From: Parendozoicomonas callyspongiae
Lineage (GTDB): Bacteria; Pseudomonadota; Gammaproteobacteria; Pseudomonadales; Endozoicomonadaceae
Length of the DNA stretch: 64,000 bases
Assembly (NCBI RefSeq): GCF_023502345.1
Contig: NZ_JAMFLX010000012.1
Coordinates: 1-64,000, forward strand
Direction: 5' to 3'
In this document: piece by piece, positions 45,245 to 54,183 of the stretch
Layout: each line of letters starts with the position of its first letter
Position numbering within the stretch: position 1 is the first letter of the stretch
The notes under the pieces: model-generated
The model's input: only the letters and a program-made list of their open reading frames with translations
The model's database searches: none
What the model was told of the DNA's origin: nothing
Made by a program: the position numbers and the translations under genes

Positions 45245-45499
45245 GGGTGGTTCAAAGATATGTAAATTTTTGTTTGTGCGGTATAGTCCGCAGTGTTTTG
45301 CGGTATTGTATTAAAACTGATTCTGCTTCAAGCCATCGGGTAAGTGTGGCGATATTCACCCTGCTTTTCATTGGGGGAATAACTTTCTTTTTTACCAATG
45401 AATCATGCAGGTGTTCAGCTTTGGCTGTTGTGTTGTGATCGTTGAGCCAGCTGCGGGGCTCGTCGCGTAGCAAACTACATATTTTGCCGAGAACCACCC
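45245..45499. repeat. Possible degenerate mini-element with inverted ends
   Basis: GGGTGGTTC (45245-45253) and GAACCACCC (45491-45499) are a 9-bp perfect inverted pair, with ATATGTA (45258-45264) and TACATAT (45475-45481) just inside. It fills most of the 524-bp grcA-tesA gap. No gene in it is convincing. It may be an old MITE or chance. Confidence 0.35.
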
Positions 45500-45667
45500 T
45501 TCCCTGTGAGATGAGACTCTGAAATGTTGATACTGATCCAATTCTTGTTGTTGGATAATCCTTCCCTGGATTGTTTCGACAGCGTAGAACTGCAGAAGTT
45601 CCCGGTCTATGAGACTTATGGTTAAGCCCCTGTTTCAGGGGCTGGGAAAGAACGTGAAGAACAGCCT

Positions 45668-46291
45668 TTAGTCTAATAATGGCTTGAGCCGGGGCCAGAT
45701 ATTCTGAAATACCTTTGGCTGGGCCTCGGCTTTCGGGTGGATACCATCAACCTGATTCAACTGGTCATTTCCAGCGACCCCCTCAAGGAAGAAAGGCAGA
45801 AGTGTGACACCTTTCCTGTCAGCAAGTTTATGGAATGTCTGGTTAAACATTCGGGTATAGGCACCACCATAGTTGGGGGGAATATGCATCTCGAAGAGCA
45901 TAACCGGGATCTTTTCCTTTGAAGCTTGGGTAAGCATCTGCTCAAGGTTTGTCCTCATGGATTTGATCGGAGTTCCCCGCAAACCGTCATTGGCTCCAAG
46001 CTCCAGAAGAATCATATCGGGATTGTGTTTTTCCAGTGCATCAGGGAATCGCGACAATCCTCCTGCCGTTGTTTCACCGCTGATACTCAGGTTGATGACC
46101 TGCCAGTTGGGGTAGCTTTGTTTTAATTTGTCTTGTAATAAAGAAACCCAGCCCTTATTTATATCAATACCATAGGCAGCGCTGAGACTGTCGCCAAACA
46201 CCAGCAGGGTTTTCTGAGCAGACCACGCATTCAAAGCAAATAAAGATAAAAGTACCAGAGGCAATAGGCGACAACGTACTATGAATGGCAT
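45668..46291 (-). CDS. tesA: TesA-type esterase/lysophospholipase
   Basis: A periplasmic SGNH hydrolase (acyl-CoA thioesterase I / protease I / lysophospholipase L1). About 207 residues from ATG 46291; the frame continues upstream but the signal peptide (LLPLVLLSLFALNAWS) begins here. Block I is LLVFGDSLSAAYG (nucleophile Ser), block II SISGETTAGG, block III LELGANDGLRG, block V DGIHPKAEAQP (Asp-His). It is divergent from and start-overlapping with the ABC ATPase gene, the tesA-ybbA-ybbP arrangement of E. coli. Confidence 0.93.
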   Translation of the reverse strand: MPFIVRCRLLPLVLLSLFALNAWSAQKTLLVFGDSLSAAYGIDINKGWVSLLQDKLKQSYPNWQVINLSISGETTAGGLSRFPDALEKHNPDMILLELGANDGLRGTPIKSMRTNLEQMLTQASKEKIPVMLFEMHIPPNYGGAYTRMFNQTFHKLADRKGVTLLPFFLEGVAGNDQLNQVDGIHPKAEAQPKVFQNIWPRLKPLLD

Positions 46292-46322
46292 ATCACAACC
46301 TTCTTCTGCATTTTCTGATTCT

Positions 46323-47009
46323 ATGGAAACCACATCTCCAGTTGTCGTTTCAGCCAGCAGTCTGAATAAAACCGTAGCGGCCCGGAGTGGTGCGCTCACT
46401 ATCTTGTCGGGGCTGAACCTTGAGATCAAGTCCGGACAGTCTGTTGCTATCGTCGGGGCATCCGGTTCGGGTAAATCAACACTGCTTGGAATCCTGGCCG
46501 GACTCGATCTGCCAACCGAAGGTTCGGTTGCCCTGGCCGGTACCCGTATCGACCAACTGGATGAAGATGAACGGGCTCGAGTAAGAGGTCAGCATACTGG
46601 CTTTGTCTTTCAGTCCTTCCAGCTGTTGCCCAACCTTACCGCACTGGAGAATGTCATGCTTCCATTGGAACTGGCAGGCCACAAGCAGGCAAGTATGCGG
46701 GCAGAAAACCTGTTGAGTCGGGTTGGTCTTGAGCAGCGTATGGATCACTACCCAAGACAGCTGTCCGGCGGTGAGCAGCAGCGGGTTGCTATCGCGCGGG
46801 CCTTTGCCGGTGATCCCGACATTCTGTTTGCCGATGAACCGACCGGTAACCTCGATGAGAATACCGGTGAGAAAATTATTGATTTGCTGTTTGAGGTGAA
46901 TCGGGAGAAAGGCACAACTCTTATCCTGGTTACCCATGACACTCTTCTTGCACAACGCTGTGACCGTGTTCTCCGGCTCCATAGCGGTAAGCTGGAGGAA
47001 GATCTATGA
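46323..47009 (+). CDS. ABC transporter ATP-binding protein (YbbA-like)
   Basis: An ABC ATPase of the LolD/MacB class. Walker A VGASGSGKST, Q-loop FVFQSFQLLPNLTALENV, signature QLSGGEQQRVAIARAFAG, Walker B ILFADEPTGNLDE and H-loop LVTHD are all intact. ATG 46323 is used; an in-frame ATG at 46281 would overlap the divergent tesA start. It overlaps the permease gene by 4 nt (ATGA). In E. coli this pair is YbbA-YbbP beside tesA; the substrate is unproven, with lipid or lipoprotein-related export suspected. Confidence 0.93.
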   Translation: METTSPVVVSASSLNKTVAARSGALTILSGLNLEIKSGQSVAIVGASGSGKSTLLGILAGLDLPTEGSVALAGTRIDQLDEDERARVRGQHTGFVFQSFQLLPNLTALENVMLPLELAGHKQASMRAENLLSRVGLEQRMDHYPRQLSGGEQQRVAIARAFAGDPDILFADEPTGNLDENTGEKIIDLLFEVNREKGTTLILVTHDTLLAQRCDRVLRLHSGKLEEDL

Positions 47010-49486
47010 GGCAGTCATGGCGGTTTCTGGTTCGGGACTGGCGATCGGGCGAGCTCTGGTTGCTTGTGCTTTCCCTTCTGATGGCGATTGCTGTCAGCAC
47101 TGCCATTGCACTGTTCAGTGACAGGCTGCAGCTGGCTCTTGGTCGGCAGGTAGCTGAAGTATTGGGGGCGGATCTGATGATTCGCAGTCCCCGCCCTCTG
47201 AAAAATGAAGTCACTGATCAAGCCCGTAGTCTGGGTCTGCAATCGACAACTGTACTGGAATTTCCCTCGGTTGTGTTGGCTGGTGAGGATATGCACCTTG
47301 TTTCAGCTAAAGCTGTTCAGGAAGCGTATCCCCTCAGGGGATATATGCGGGCAGCTGATCAGCCTTTCACTCCAGACCGACAGATCAGTGATACTCCAAA
47401 ACCCGGTGAAGCATGGCTCGAGCCGAGATTGTTTCCTCTGCTCAATGTCAAAATTGGGGATCAAGTTCAGCTGGGCGAAACCGAGTTAACCATCACGCGG
47501 TCAATTACCCTGGAAACAGATCGTGGTGGAGATTTTTACAGCCTCTCTCCACGGCTACTGTTCAATATGGCCGACGTGGAGAAAACCGAGATTATCCAGC
47601 CGGGCAGTCGGGTTAACTGGAAAACCCTGTTTGCCGGAGACAACAACCAGCTGCAGTCCTTCCGAAAATGGACTGATGGAAAACTCGAAAGCAATGAACG
47701 GCTGGTTATGGCAGATGACAGTCGTCGTGATTTACGCAACTCGGTCGTACGCCTGAGGCAGTTTCTTGGCCTGGCAAGTATGGCGGCAATTCTTCTGGCC
47801 GGTGTGGCTGTGGCCATGGCCAGTCGACGTTTTGCCGAACGTCGTTTTGACACCTGTGCTGTGATGCGGTGTGTGGGTGCGAGCAGAAAACAAGTGGTCA
47901 GTGTTCTCCTTGGCGAGCTTTTCCTTGTCGCCCTATTGGTCACGTTACCTGGTGTATTGCTGGGGTGGGGACTGCAAGCAGGTGTCGTCAGTCTTCTGAA
48001 AGGAGTGTTACCGGCGTGGCTGCCCGAGGCGGGGTTTGTTCCGATGCTGGTCGGTGGTGCGACTGGAATAATTACCCTGGCGGGATTTGGTCTGGCACCG
48101 TTGCTAAGGCTGCATGGCGTTTCACCATTAAGAGTTCTGCGTCGTGAACTGACACCAGCACCGCCTGCTTCATGGCTGGTTTATACCCTATCGCTTGTCG
48201 CCATGGCCGCATTGCTCTGGTATCACACCGGTGAGCTGGTGATGACCGTTATTATTGTACTGACGTCCGGTATAGTGTTGATGGCCGTTTCCATGGGAAT
48301 ACAGGCTTTGCTGTTAGGGTTTAGCCGTCGGGCAGGTATAAGTTCCATTCCCTATTCGTGGAGATTGGGTTTACGAAGGATTGTGCAGGAAAGAGGAAAA
48401 ACATCAGCCCAGCTGCTGGCCTTCTCGCTCACCTTTATGGCTATGGCGATTGTTCTGGTTCTACGTACGGACCTGTTTGATCGCTGGCAGGATAAGCTAC
48501 CTGAAGATACCCCGAACTACTTTGCCATCAATATTCAACCTTCCGAGGTTGATGAATACCGGGAGTTTCTCGACAGCAACGGTATCGACAGCAGTGAGTT
48601 GTATCCCATAGTTCGCGGTCGACTGGTGAAGATCAATGGTGAGGAAGTGCGAAAGGCGGTTTCCAAAGAGCAGAGGCTCCACAACTCTTTGAATCGGGAG
48701 TTGAATCTGACCTGGTCGCCGGAACTCCCTGATACCAACAAGCTTATAGAAGGTCGCTGGTGGAAATCTGGCAGTAAGAAAGGCCTTTCAGTGGAACAAG
48801 AGCTGGCTGAAAACCTTGGGATAAAAATGGGTGATCAGCTCACCTTTATGGTGTCCGGCCAGGAATTTTCCCAGGCGGTTACCAGTATCAGGCAGGTTGA
48901 GTGGGAATCGTTCCAGCCCAACTTCTATATGATTTTTCCTGAAGCAGTTCTTGAGGAGCTTCCGGCTACCTGGCTTAACAGCTTCTATCTGCCTGAAGAA
49001 GACAAGGTTCAGCTGAATGCATTGATAACCTCGTTCCCAACCATGACCCTGCTTGACCTGGATTCCGTTATCGGTCAAGTGCGCAAGATGCTGGCTCAGT
49101 CGACCCTGGCTGTTGAGGCCATGCTCTTTGCCTTGCTTGTCGCAGGTTTGCTGGTTCTGGCTTCGGTTATTGAGTCCAGTATTGATGAGCGGTTGCAGGA
49201 AGGAGCACTGATCCGTTCCCTGGGAGGAACCCGTCGGCAGCTGATTCTTATGCAGGCTGGTGAGTTTATCCTGTTTGGTGGCCTGTCAGGGGTACTGGCT
49301 GTTGTTGGAGCAGAGTTCTGCAGCTACTGGCTGAACACCCGGGTGTTTGAGCTGAACTGGCAGCCTGCTTACTGGATGTGGATTTCTCTCCCAGTTGCGG
49401 GCGCTACTGTGATCGGAACTGCCGGATGGATGGGGGTGCGCAGGGTTATACGTAGGGCTCCGGTATCGGTTTTAAGCGCTGTTTAA
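47006..49486 (+). CDS. FtsX-family ABC permease (YbbP-like)
   Basis: An 826-residue inner-membrane permease with the two-FtsX-domain plan: a first TM helix near 15-35 (LWLLVLSLLMAIAVSTAIAL), a periplasmic domain, three TMs about 255-370, four more about 385-490, a second periplasmic domain about 500-690 and final TMs about 695-815. It forms the transporter with the ATPase encoded upstream, to which it is translationally coupled. Length and layout match E. coli YbbP (804). Confidence 0.92.
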   Translation: MRQSWRFLVRDWRSGELWLLVLSLLMAIAVSTAIALFSDRLQLALGRQVAEVLGADLMIRSPRPLKNEVTDQARSLGLQSTTVLEFPSVVLAGEDMHLVSAKAVQEAYPLRGYMRAADQPFTPDRQISDTPKPGEAWLEPRLFPLLNVKIGDQVQLGETELTITRSITLETDRGGDFYSLSPRLLFNMADVEKTEIIQPGSRVNWKTLFAGDNNQLQSFRKWTDGKLESNERLVMADDSRRDLRNSVVRLRQFLGLASMAAILLAGVAVAMASRRFAERRFDTCAVMRCVGASRKQVVSVLLGELFLVALLVTLPGVLLGWGLQAGVVSLLKGVLPAWLPEAGFVPMLVGGATGIITLAGFGLAPLLRLHGVSPLRVLRRELTPAPPASWLVYTLSLVAMAALLWYHTGELVMTVIIVLTSGIVLMAVSMGIQALLLGFSRRAGISSIPYSWRLGLRRIVQERGKTSAQLLAFSLTFMAMAIVLVLRTDLFDRWQDKLPEDTPNYFAINIQPSEVDEYREFLDSNGIDSSELYPIVRGRLVKINGEEVRKAVSKEQRLHNSLNRELNLTWSPELPDTNKLIEGRWWKSGSKKGLSVEQELAENLGIKMGDQLTFMVSGQEFSQAVTSIRQVEWESFQPNFYMIFPEAVLEELPATWLNSFYLPEEDKVQLNALITSFPTMTLLDLDSVIGQVRKMLAQSTLAVEAMLFALLVAGLLVLASVIESSIDERLQEGALIRSLGGTRRQLILMQAGEFILFGGLSGVLAVVGAEFCSYWLNTRVFELNWQPAYWMWISLPVAGATVIGTAGWMGVRRVIRRAPVSVLSAV

Positions 49487-49534
49487 AAAAACAACAATTT
49501 TAGAATTCTCAGGGATAAGTTGCCTCCTCACTTG

Positions 49535-49590
49535 TTATCCACAGGTCATTCAATCATTTGATAAGTGATTCTGTGGGTAACTGTGGATAA
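49535..49590. promoter_or_regulatory. Cluster of DnaA-box-like 9-mers
   Basis: TTATCCACA at 49535-49543 is a perfect DnaA box. TGTGGATAA at 49582-49590 is a second perfect box in inverted orientation, and TGTGGGTAA at 49572-49580 is a one-mismatch box beside it. The cluster lies just upstream of the IpgD/SopB-like gene, within a 139-bp gap. Confidence 0.7.
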
Positions 49591-49625
49591 GGCCGCCTGT
49601 TGACCTGTAACCTGCTCAATTTACT

Positions 49626-52163
49626 GTGGATTTTCATGCTCAGGCCGATAACAGCTGCAGTACCAGTGAGCAGGAAAATATTGTGGAAGCTTTCAGGCAC
49701 GCATTGGAGCGCGGGCAGGTTACTGACTACCAGAAACTTGATCACCAGGTTGATGAAAAACCGGGCGGTAACATCTTTACCCGCTGGCTGGTTCGGGTTC
49801 TTGGTCGTGAAGAAAAGAGTGACCCCCAGGTTGTCTATCAAAAGGAGTCAGTCGCAGAGCATCTGAGTAGAGGCTATGGCGATCAAGTCAGCCGTAAGGT
49901 TATGCGTGAGGTCGGCAACAAGCCTCTGACAGCCAGACGAATCGTTCTTCTCCATAATAAAGCCGTCCGGCTGAAAGATGAGATTGAGCAGTGTAACTCC
50001 AGGCATTCCAGTAAATGGGTGAACCTGGAGAAAGCTGACAGCTTGGCCAGTAAGCTTTTTACCCGCCACTATGGTTTTTCCCCAAAAGATCTGCCCGGTT
50101 ATGAACGGCGTCATCTGCAGGAACATCTGCGCCAGGCGATGCATCAGGAAGGTGACCACAAGCTAGGCACGCGGGAGGCCCGTAATCTGATTAATGAAGT
50201 TATTGCCAATCACCGGTCAGCAATTTCTGTGTCAGCTTCAGAAACCATGAAGCTGGTAGGAGGTGATCTGGCAATGAACGATGGCGAGGCAATTTACTCG
50301 CAGCAGTTCAGCCAGTGGCTCAACCAGGCAGAGTTGAATGATTACGATAAAGAATATGCTCAGGAGTTTGCTCAGATTTCTTGGGTGTCTTCTGATTTAC
50401 AGTGGAACTCCCCCTTTGACAGGCTTGACCAGAGCAGCTGGGAAAACCAGCTAAAGGATGCCAAAAGTCATCGTAATCGTGTAAGTAATGCCGTCAGGGC
50501 TTTGGAAGCGGGTGCAGGAGTCAGTTTTTCTGAAGAGATGCGCCAGGGAATGGCTCTGGATCTCTATCGCCAGCTCAAGGGAATGGACGGTCACATACAG
50601 TTTCTTGAACACCTTTCCAATGCCGATTTTCGTGGACAGGAGCAGCAAAGAAAACTTGAAGCCACCAAGCTGAATACTGCTCTTATTATTCTGGATGCTG
50701 ATATTGAAAAGAAGGAAAGGCGTCTGGTTGATTACCCATCCCAAAAGCTAAACGAGCAGATTAGTAACATGAAGGATCTGAGAGAGGTTCTTCTCGCGAA
50801 AAGGGATGCTTTGCCACTCAAGAAATTCCCCAGTTACCTTTTTATGAAAAAGGCGGTGAAATATGATGTCAAAGATCTTCAGCGTGATCTGAAAGCTGTG
50901 GGTGTCTCTTCCTCCGGGCTGAAAAAGCGTTGGAAAAAAACGGCGGCAGCTGTATCAAACAGTCTTCCGTGGGAGACTATTTCAAAAACACTGCCTGTTC
51001 GCTGTGGTCATGGAACGCGTCTCTATCGTAGTGAGCAAACTCCGGCCGGGCAGATGCGATTGCATGATCCAAAACAGGCAGCAGGAAACCAGGATCCGTT
51101 CCCGGTCAGTTACCTGGGAAGTGGGCGTTCGTCCGCCGATCAAACTGAAAAGGTTCATGCTGTTAATCTTTATGAAACCAAACTGGTAAACAGTGAGGGC
51201 AAGGAGCTCTTCTCGGGCGTTCGGAGCGGACTGCTGCTTCCCTATAAGGCTAAGACAGCAAAGGAACAGGAAGAGGGGCTGGAGAATCGTGCCCGCGAGT
51301 TACTCTCGGCAGCGTTTACCCATAAGTTTGCCCACTTGTCAGAGGAAGAACAGAATCGAATCCTGGCCGGTGGTGTTATGCCTATGGATTTTGTCACCAC
51401 CTCACTTCTCTCTCCTGACGAACTACGGTCTCGCTCGGGTATCCATGATGATGAGCTGACTTTTCAACAGAAGCAGAACCAGATCCTGCAGCAACTATGT
51501 GCTGAGCAGCCTCTTGTTCTTGAAATGAAAGACAGTCAGGGAAATCCACTTCTGGTAAAAACCCAGGTAAGGCTGGCGTCCATGAATATTCCGGTAAATG
51601 CCCTGGGATTGAACAACATGGCTTCAACTCTTGGGCAGACATGGAAATCATCCGACAGTTATAACGACTCGGGTCTGGAAGTATTGCTGGGATATCCTCA
51701 CCCTGATGCAGATATGGGTGGGATGGTGCAAGAATGGCTGGAAACCTCAAAAGCATCAGAGCATGACAAAGCCATTGTTCGCCAGTTGGCAGACCAATGC
51801 CGTATTCTTTACAGCCAGCAAAAACATCATGGCGAGGGATACGACGCTTACAAGTTTGTTGAACGACTGCAGTTGCTTTCTTTCAAAATAGGTGCTGAGT
51901 GTCACTTTGGCTGTAAAAGCGGTAAAGACAGAACCGGCGAGGCTGATGCCCGTATCAAAGTCCTTGCAGCAGAGATTGATCGTTTAGGGTATGTGCCTGA
52001 CCCTCTCGCTCCTCCAGATAGAGAACACCGGGAAGCTGTGCAGACATTTCTATATGGTGCAGGGGAAGTCGAAATCCAGCTTCAGAATGTTAACCTGCCC
52101 GGATATAAGACCAGTTATGGAGAAGAAGAGCAGGGCGAAGTTCTCTACAGGATTCTCCACTAA
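49626..52163 (+). CDS. IpgD/SopB-like inositol phosphate phosphatase, probable effector
   Basis: An 845-residue protein. The C-terminal half carries the IpgD/SopB/SigD signature C763-K-S-G-K-D-R769-T-G, a Cys-x5-Arg phosphatase site, preceded by SMNIPVNALGLN, comparable to the other conserved SopB motif. In Shigella and Salmonella these enzymes are type III effectors that dephosphorylate host phosphoinositides. About 350-400 residues of helical sequence precede the catalytic region, longer than SopB (561). The start is uncertain: GTG 49626 is used, but GTG 49683 has AGGAAA upstream. No secretion machinery is in the window. The TAA stop is shared with a palindromic element. Confidence 0.82.
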   Translation: MDFHAQADNSCSTSEQENIVEAFRHALERGQVTDYQKLDHQVDEKPGGNIFTRWLVRVLGREEKSDPQVVYQKESVAEHLSRGYGDQVSRKVMREVGNKPLTARRIVLLHNKAVRLKDEIEQCNSRHSSKWVNLEKADSLASKLFTRHYGFSPKDLPGYERRHLQEHLRQAMHQEGDHKLGTREARNLINEVIANHRSAISVSASETMKLVGGDLAMNDGEAIYSQQFSQWLNQAELNDYDKEYAQEFAQISWVSSDLQWNSPFDRLDQSSWENQLKDAKSHRNRVSNAVRALEAGAGVSFSEEMRQGMALDLYRQLKGMDGHIQFLEHLSNADFRGQEQQRKLEATKLNTALIILDADIEKKERRLVDYPSQKLNEQISNMKDLREVLLAKRDALPLKKFPSYLFMKKAVKYDVKDLQRDLKAVGVSSSGLKKRWKKTAAAVSNSLPWETISKTLPVRCGHGTRLYRSEQTPAGQMRLHDPKQAAGNQDPFPVSYLGSGRSSADQTEKVHAVNLYETKLVNSEGKELFSGVRSGLLLPYKAKTAKEQEEGLENRARELLSAAFTHKFAHLSEEEQNRILAGGVMPMDFVTTSLLSPDELRSRSGIHDDELTFQQKQNQILQQLCAEQPLVLEMKDSQGNPLLVKTQVRLASMNIPVNALGLNNMASTLGQTWKSSDSYNDSGLEVLLGYPHPDADMGGMVQEWLETSKASEHDKAIVRQLADQCRILYSQQKHHGEGYDAYKFVERLQLLSFKIGAECHFGCKSGKDRTGEADARIKVLAAEIDRLGYVPDPLAPPDREHREAVQTFLYGAGEVEIQLQNVNLPGYKTSYGEEEQGEVLYRILH

Positions 52164-52326
52164 GAGCCTGTTCATAATCTTATCGCAGGCTGCAAATGCG
52201 AGTAAAAGCACCTGTTTCTCCGCTTTTGCTCGTTACATAGAACCACTATGCGCCTCACAAAACCAAAGAAACAGGCGCTTTTCTCGTCATTTTTGCTATC
52301 TGCGAAAGATCATGAACAGGCTCTAA
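52161..52326. repeat. Full-length palindromic mini-element (family 2)
   Basis: About 166 bp; ends AGAGCCTGTTCAT and its complement, with the two halves complementary along their whole length. The centre is ATAGAACCACTAT, the same as in the element at 31319. It starts in the stop codon of the IpgD-like gene. Its first 30 bp match the solo end at 36779. Confidence 0.85.
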
Positions 52327-52335
52327 GGAAAAATC

Positions 52336-52485
52336 ATGGACGACAACACTCAACCACCAGAACATGAAAAATCCCGTTCAGTCTTTGAAAGCCCCGAACG
52401 AGAAGAAAGCTATGCAGATATGCGAGCTGACAGTCAGTTCGATGCCTGCAATGATCCAGTTTACGATCCCACTGAAGAGTCCTGA
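52336..52485 (+). CDS. Small acidic hypothetical protein
   Basis: A 49-residue, strongly acidic protein (MDDNTQPPEHEKSRS, then EREESYADMRADSQFD, ending in DPTEES). AAGGAAA lies about 6 nt before ATG 52336, a good ribosome-binding site. It follows the IpgD-like effector gene, from which a palindromic element separates it. Short and acidic suggests a chaperone-like or regulatory partner, but no family is recognised. Confidence 0.45.
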   Translation: MDDNTQPPEHEKSRSVFESPEREESYADMRADSQFDACNDPVYDPTEES

Positions 52486-52520
52486 CTCTTACGTCAACAG
52501 AACCTGGCTTTAAACAATCT

Positions 52521-53417
52521 TTAAGGCAGAAGCTGCTCTTTGGCGTGGCGAATCAGATACTCGCTGACCTGCTTCATAACACCGGATTCCAGTGCCCAGC
52601 GGTGCCAGAACAGTACCCGGTTGTGGCGAATATTCGGAATAATCTCGGTCAACTCACCTGAAGCCAGCTTATCCCTGATCATCAGGTCAGGAATCATGCC
52701 GTAAGCGACACCGTTGGCTGCCAGGGAAACAATCGCCTCCGAGGTTCCGACGATATGACAGGGAACTTCACCGGGTGGCAGGTCAAAATGTGTTTCCAGG
52801 TAGCGTTGGTGCAGATCATCAAAATGGTCAAATGCCGTTGCCGGTGCAGTCATCAGACTTTCACGGTCAACACCATTTTTGAAATAGCGCTCGACAAAAT
52901 ATGGGGAAGCTACGCAGACATATTCGATGCGACCAAGGCGATCGGCAATACAACCGGATACGGGAGACGGTTCACTACTGATAGCGCCCAAAACTTCTCC
53001 TCGTCGGAGAAGATCCAGTGTTCGTGACTCATCAGCCAGACGAATATCCAGTTCGATGGGCTCCTCTCTCAGCAGAGGAGCGAGTGCAGGCAGCAGCCAG
53101 GTTGCCAGGGAATCAGGGTTAACTGCCAGAGCCAGGGGAAGGTACTGACCGTTATTGTCGGTCTGGAGTTCTGGCATGGCCTCTTTTTCCAGCAGCTGAA
53201 CCCGTCGGAACAGGGCCAGCAGGCGTTGTCCGGTTTTGGTTGGCTGGGGAGGCTGGCTCCGAACCAGAAGTGGTTGCCCGAGCTGCTTTTCCAGTTGTCG
53301 TATACGTTGGGATACAGCAGACTGGGTAATGCAAAGCTGCTCAGCTGCCCTCTCGAAACTACGCTTGTTAATAACAGCGTCCAGGGCGGCAATGAGGCGA
53401 TAATCCAGATTATTCAT
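52521..53417 (-). CDS. argP: LysR-family regulator ArgP
   Basis: A 298-residue LysR regulator. The N-terminal winged HTH (about 1-60: RSFERAAEQLCITQSAVSQRIRQLEKQLG) is followed by an effector-binding domain. Similarity in style to ArgP/IciA and the divergent position next to the LysE/ArgO exporter gene point to ArgP, which activates argO with arginine and represses with lysine. Its binding site is expected in the 139-bp intergenic region 53418-53556. Confidence 0.92.
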   Translation of the reverse strand: MNNLDYRLIAALDAVINKRSFERAAEQLCITQSAVSQRIRQLEKQLGQPLLVRSQPPQPTKTGQRLLALFRRVQLLEKEAMPELQTDNNGQYLPLALAVNPDSLATWLLPALAPLLREEPIELDIRLADESRTLDLLRRGEVLGAISSEPSPVSGCIADRLGRIEYVCVASPYFVERYFKNGVDRESLMTAPATAFDHFDDLHQRYLETHFDLPPGEVPCHIVGTSEAIVSLAANGVAYGMIPDLMIRDKLASGELTEIIPNIRHNRVLFWHRWALESGVMKQVSEYLIRHAKEQLLP

Positions 53418-53556
53418 TAGAGAAACTGAAAAGACTTAAGAACTCTTATCTGATCAAATGGTTTCTGTTAGGTTCTGAATGCATAAATTCATGCCGACAG
53501 AACCTTATGTTCTTAGTCTAATTTTTTACACTAACAAACAGAAAACCGATAAACAT

Positions 53557-54183
53557 ATGCTGTATATGCCTTTTGTTCAGGGCTTCACGCTTGGCGCGTC
53601 GCTTATCATAGCGATTGGAGCACAAAATGTCTGGGTTTTGAAAAGGGGAATTGCCAGAAATTTTCACTTTTTTGTCGCCACTATATGTGTTCTATGCGAT
53701 ATCGCACTGATTTTTGCAGGCGTTTTTGGTGCTGGGAGTCTCATTGCGTCGAATGAAACGGCTTTGTCGTTTATTGCAATTGGTGGTGCAGCTTTCCTCT
53801 TCTGGTACGGACTGACCTCTTTGAGAAGCGCATTGAGACCGGCTGGTAGTCTGGCAATTGCCAAGGGGGAAGTGGACAAAAAGTACTCTCAAAAAGGTGC
53901 ACTGCTCACCACCCTGGCATTTACACTGCTCAATCCCCATGTTTACCTTGATACTGTCGTTATTCTCGGTGGCATTGGTGCACAGTTTGAAGGTGCTGAA
54001 CGCTGGTTGTTTGCAAGTGGGACCGCGCTGGCATCAGTGATCTGGTTTTACGGGCTGGCTGCCGGTGCTGCAAAGCTGGCACCGGCATTGAGTCGTCCCA
54101 GAGTTCGTCAGGGGATCGACCTTTTTGTATGCGTTTTGATGTGGAGTATTGCGGCCACTCTCGTTATCAAGTGGTTCAATTAG
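53557..54183 (+). CDS. argO: LysE/ArgO family amino acid exporter
   Basis: An inner-membrane basic amino acid exporter of 208 residues with about six TM helices. The family start FVQGFTLGASLIIAIGAQNVWVLKRGI is clear, and FTLLNPHVYLDTVVILGGIG is the second conserved block. ATG 53557 was chosen because family proteins begin here; the frame is open from 53479. It lies divergent to argP, which is its expected activator. Its stop overlaps the end of the converging DUF2947-like gene. Confidence 0.92.
   Translation: MLYMPFVQGFTLGASLIIAIGAQNVWVLKRGIARNFHFFVATICVLCDIALIFAGVFGAGSLIASNETALSFIAIGGAAFLFWYGLTSLRSALRPAGSLAIAKGEVDKKYSQKGALLTTLAFTLLNPHVYLDTVVILGGIGAQFEGAERWLFASGTALASVIWFYGLAAGAAKLAPALSRPRVRQGIDLFVCVLMWSIAATLVIKWFN

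Noticed and set aside
45252..45497. 81-codon minus-strand frame
   Set aside because: No domain, no ribosome-binding site; its ends fall within a possible mini-element.
49535..49590. Chromosomal origin (oriC)
   Set aside because: DnaA-like boxes are present but there is no AT-rich unwinding region and no dnaA, gidA, parAB or rpmH nearby.
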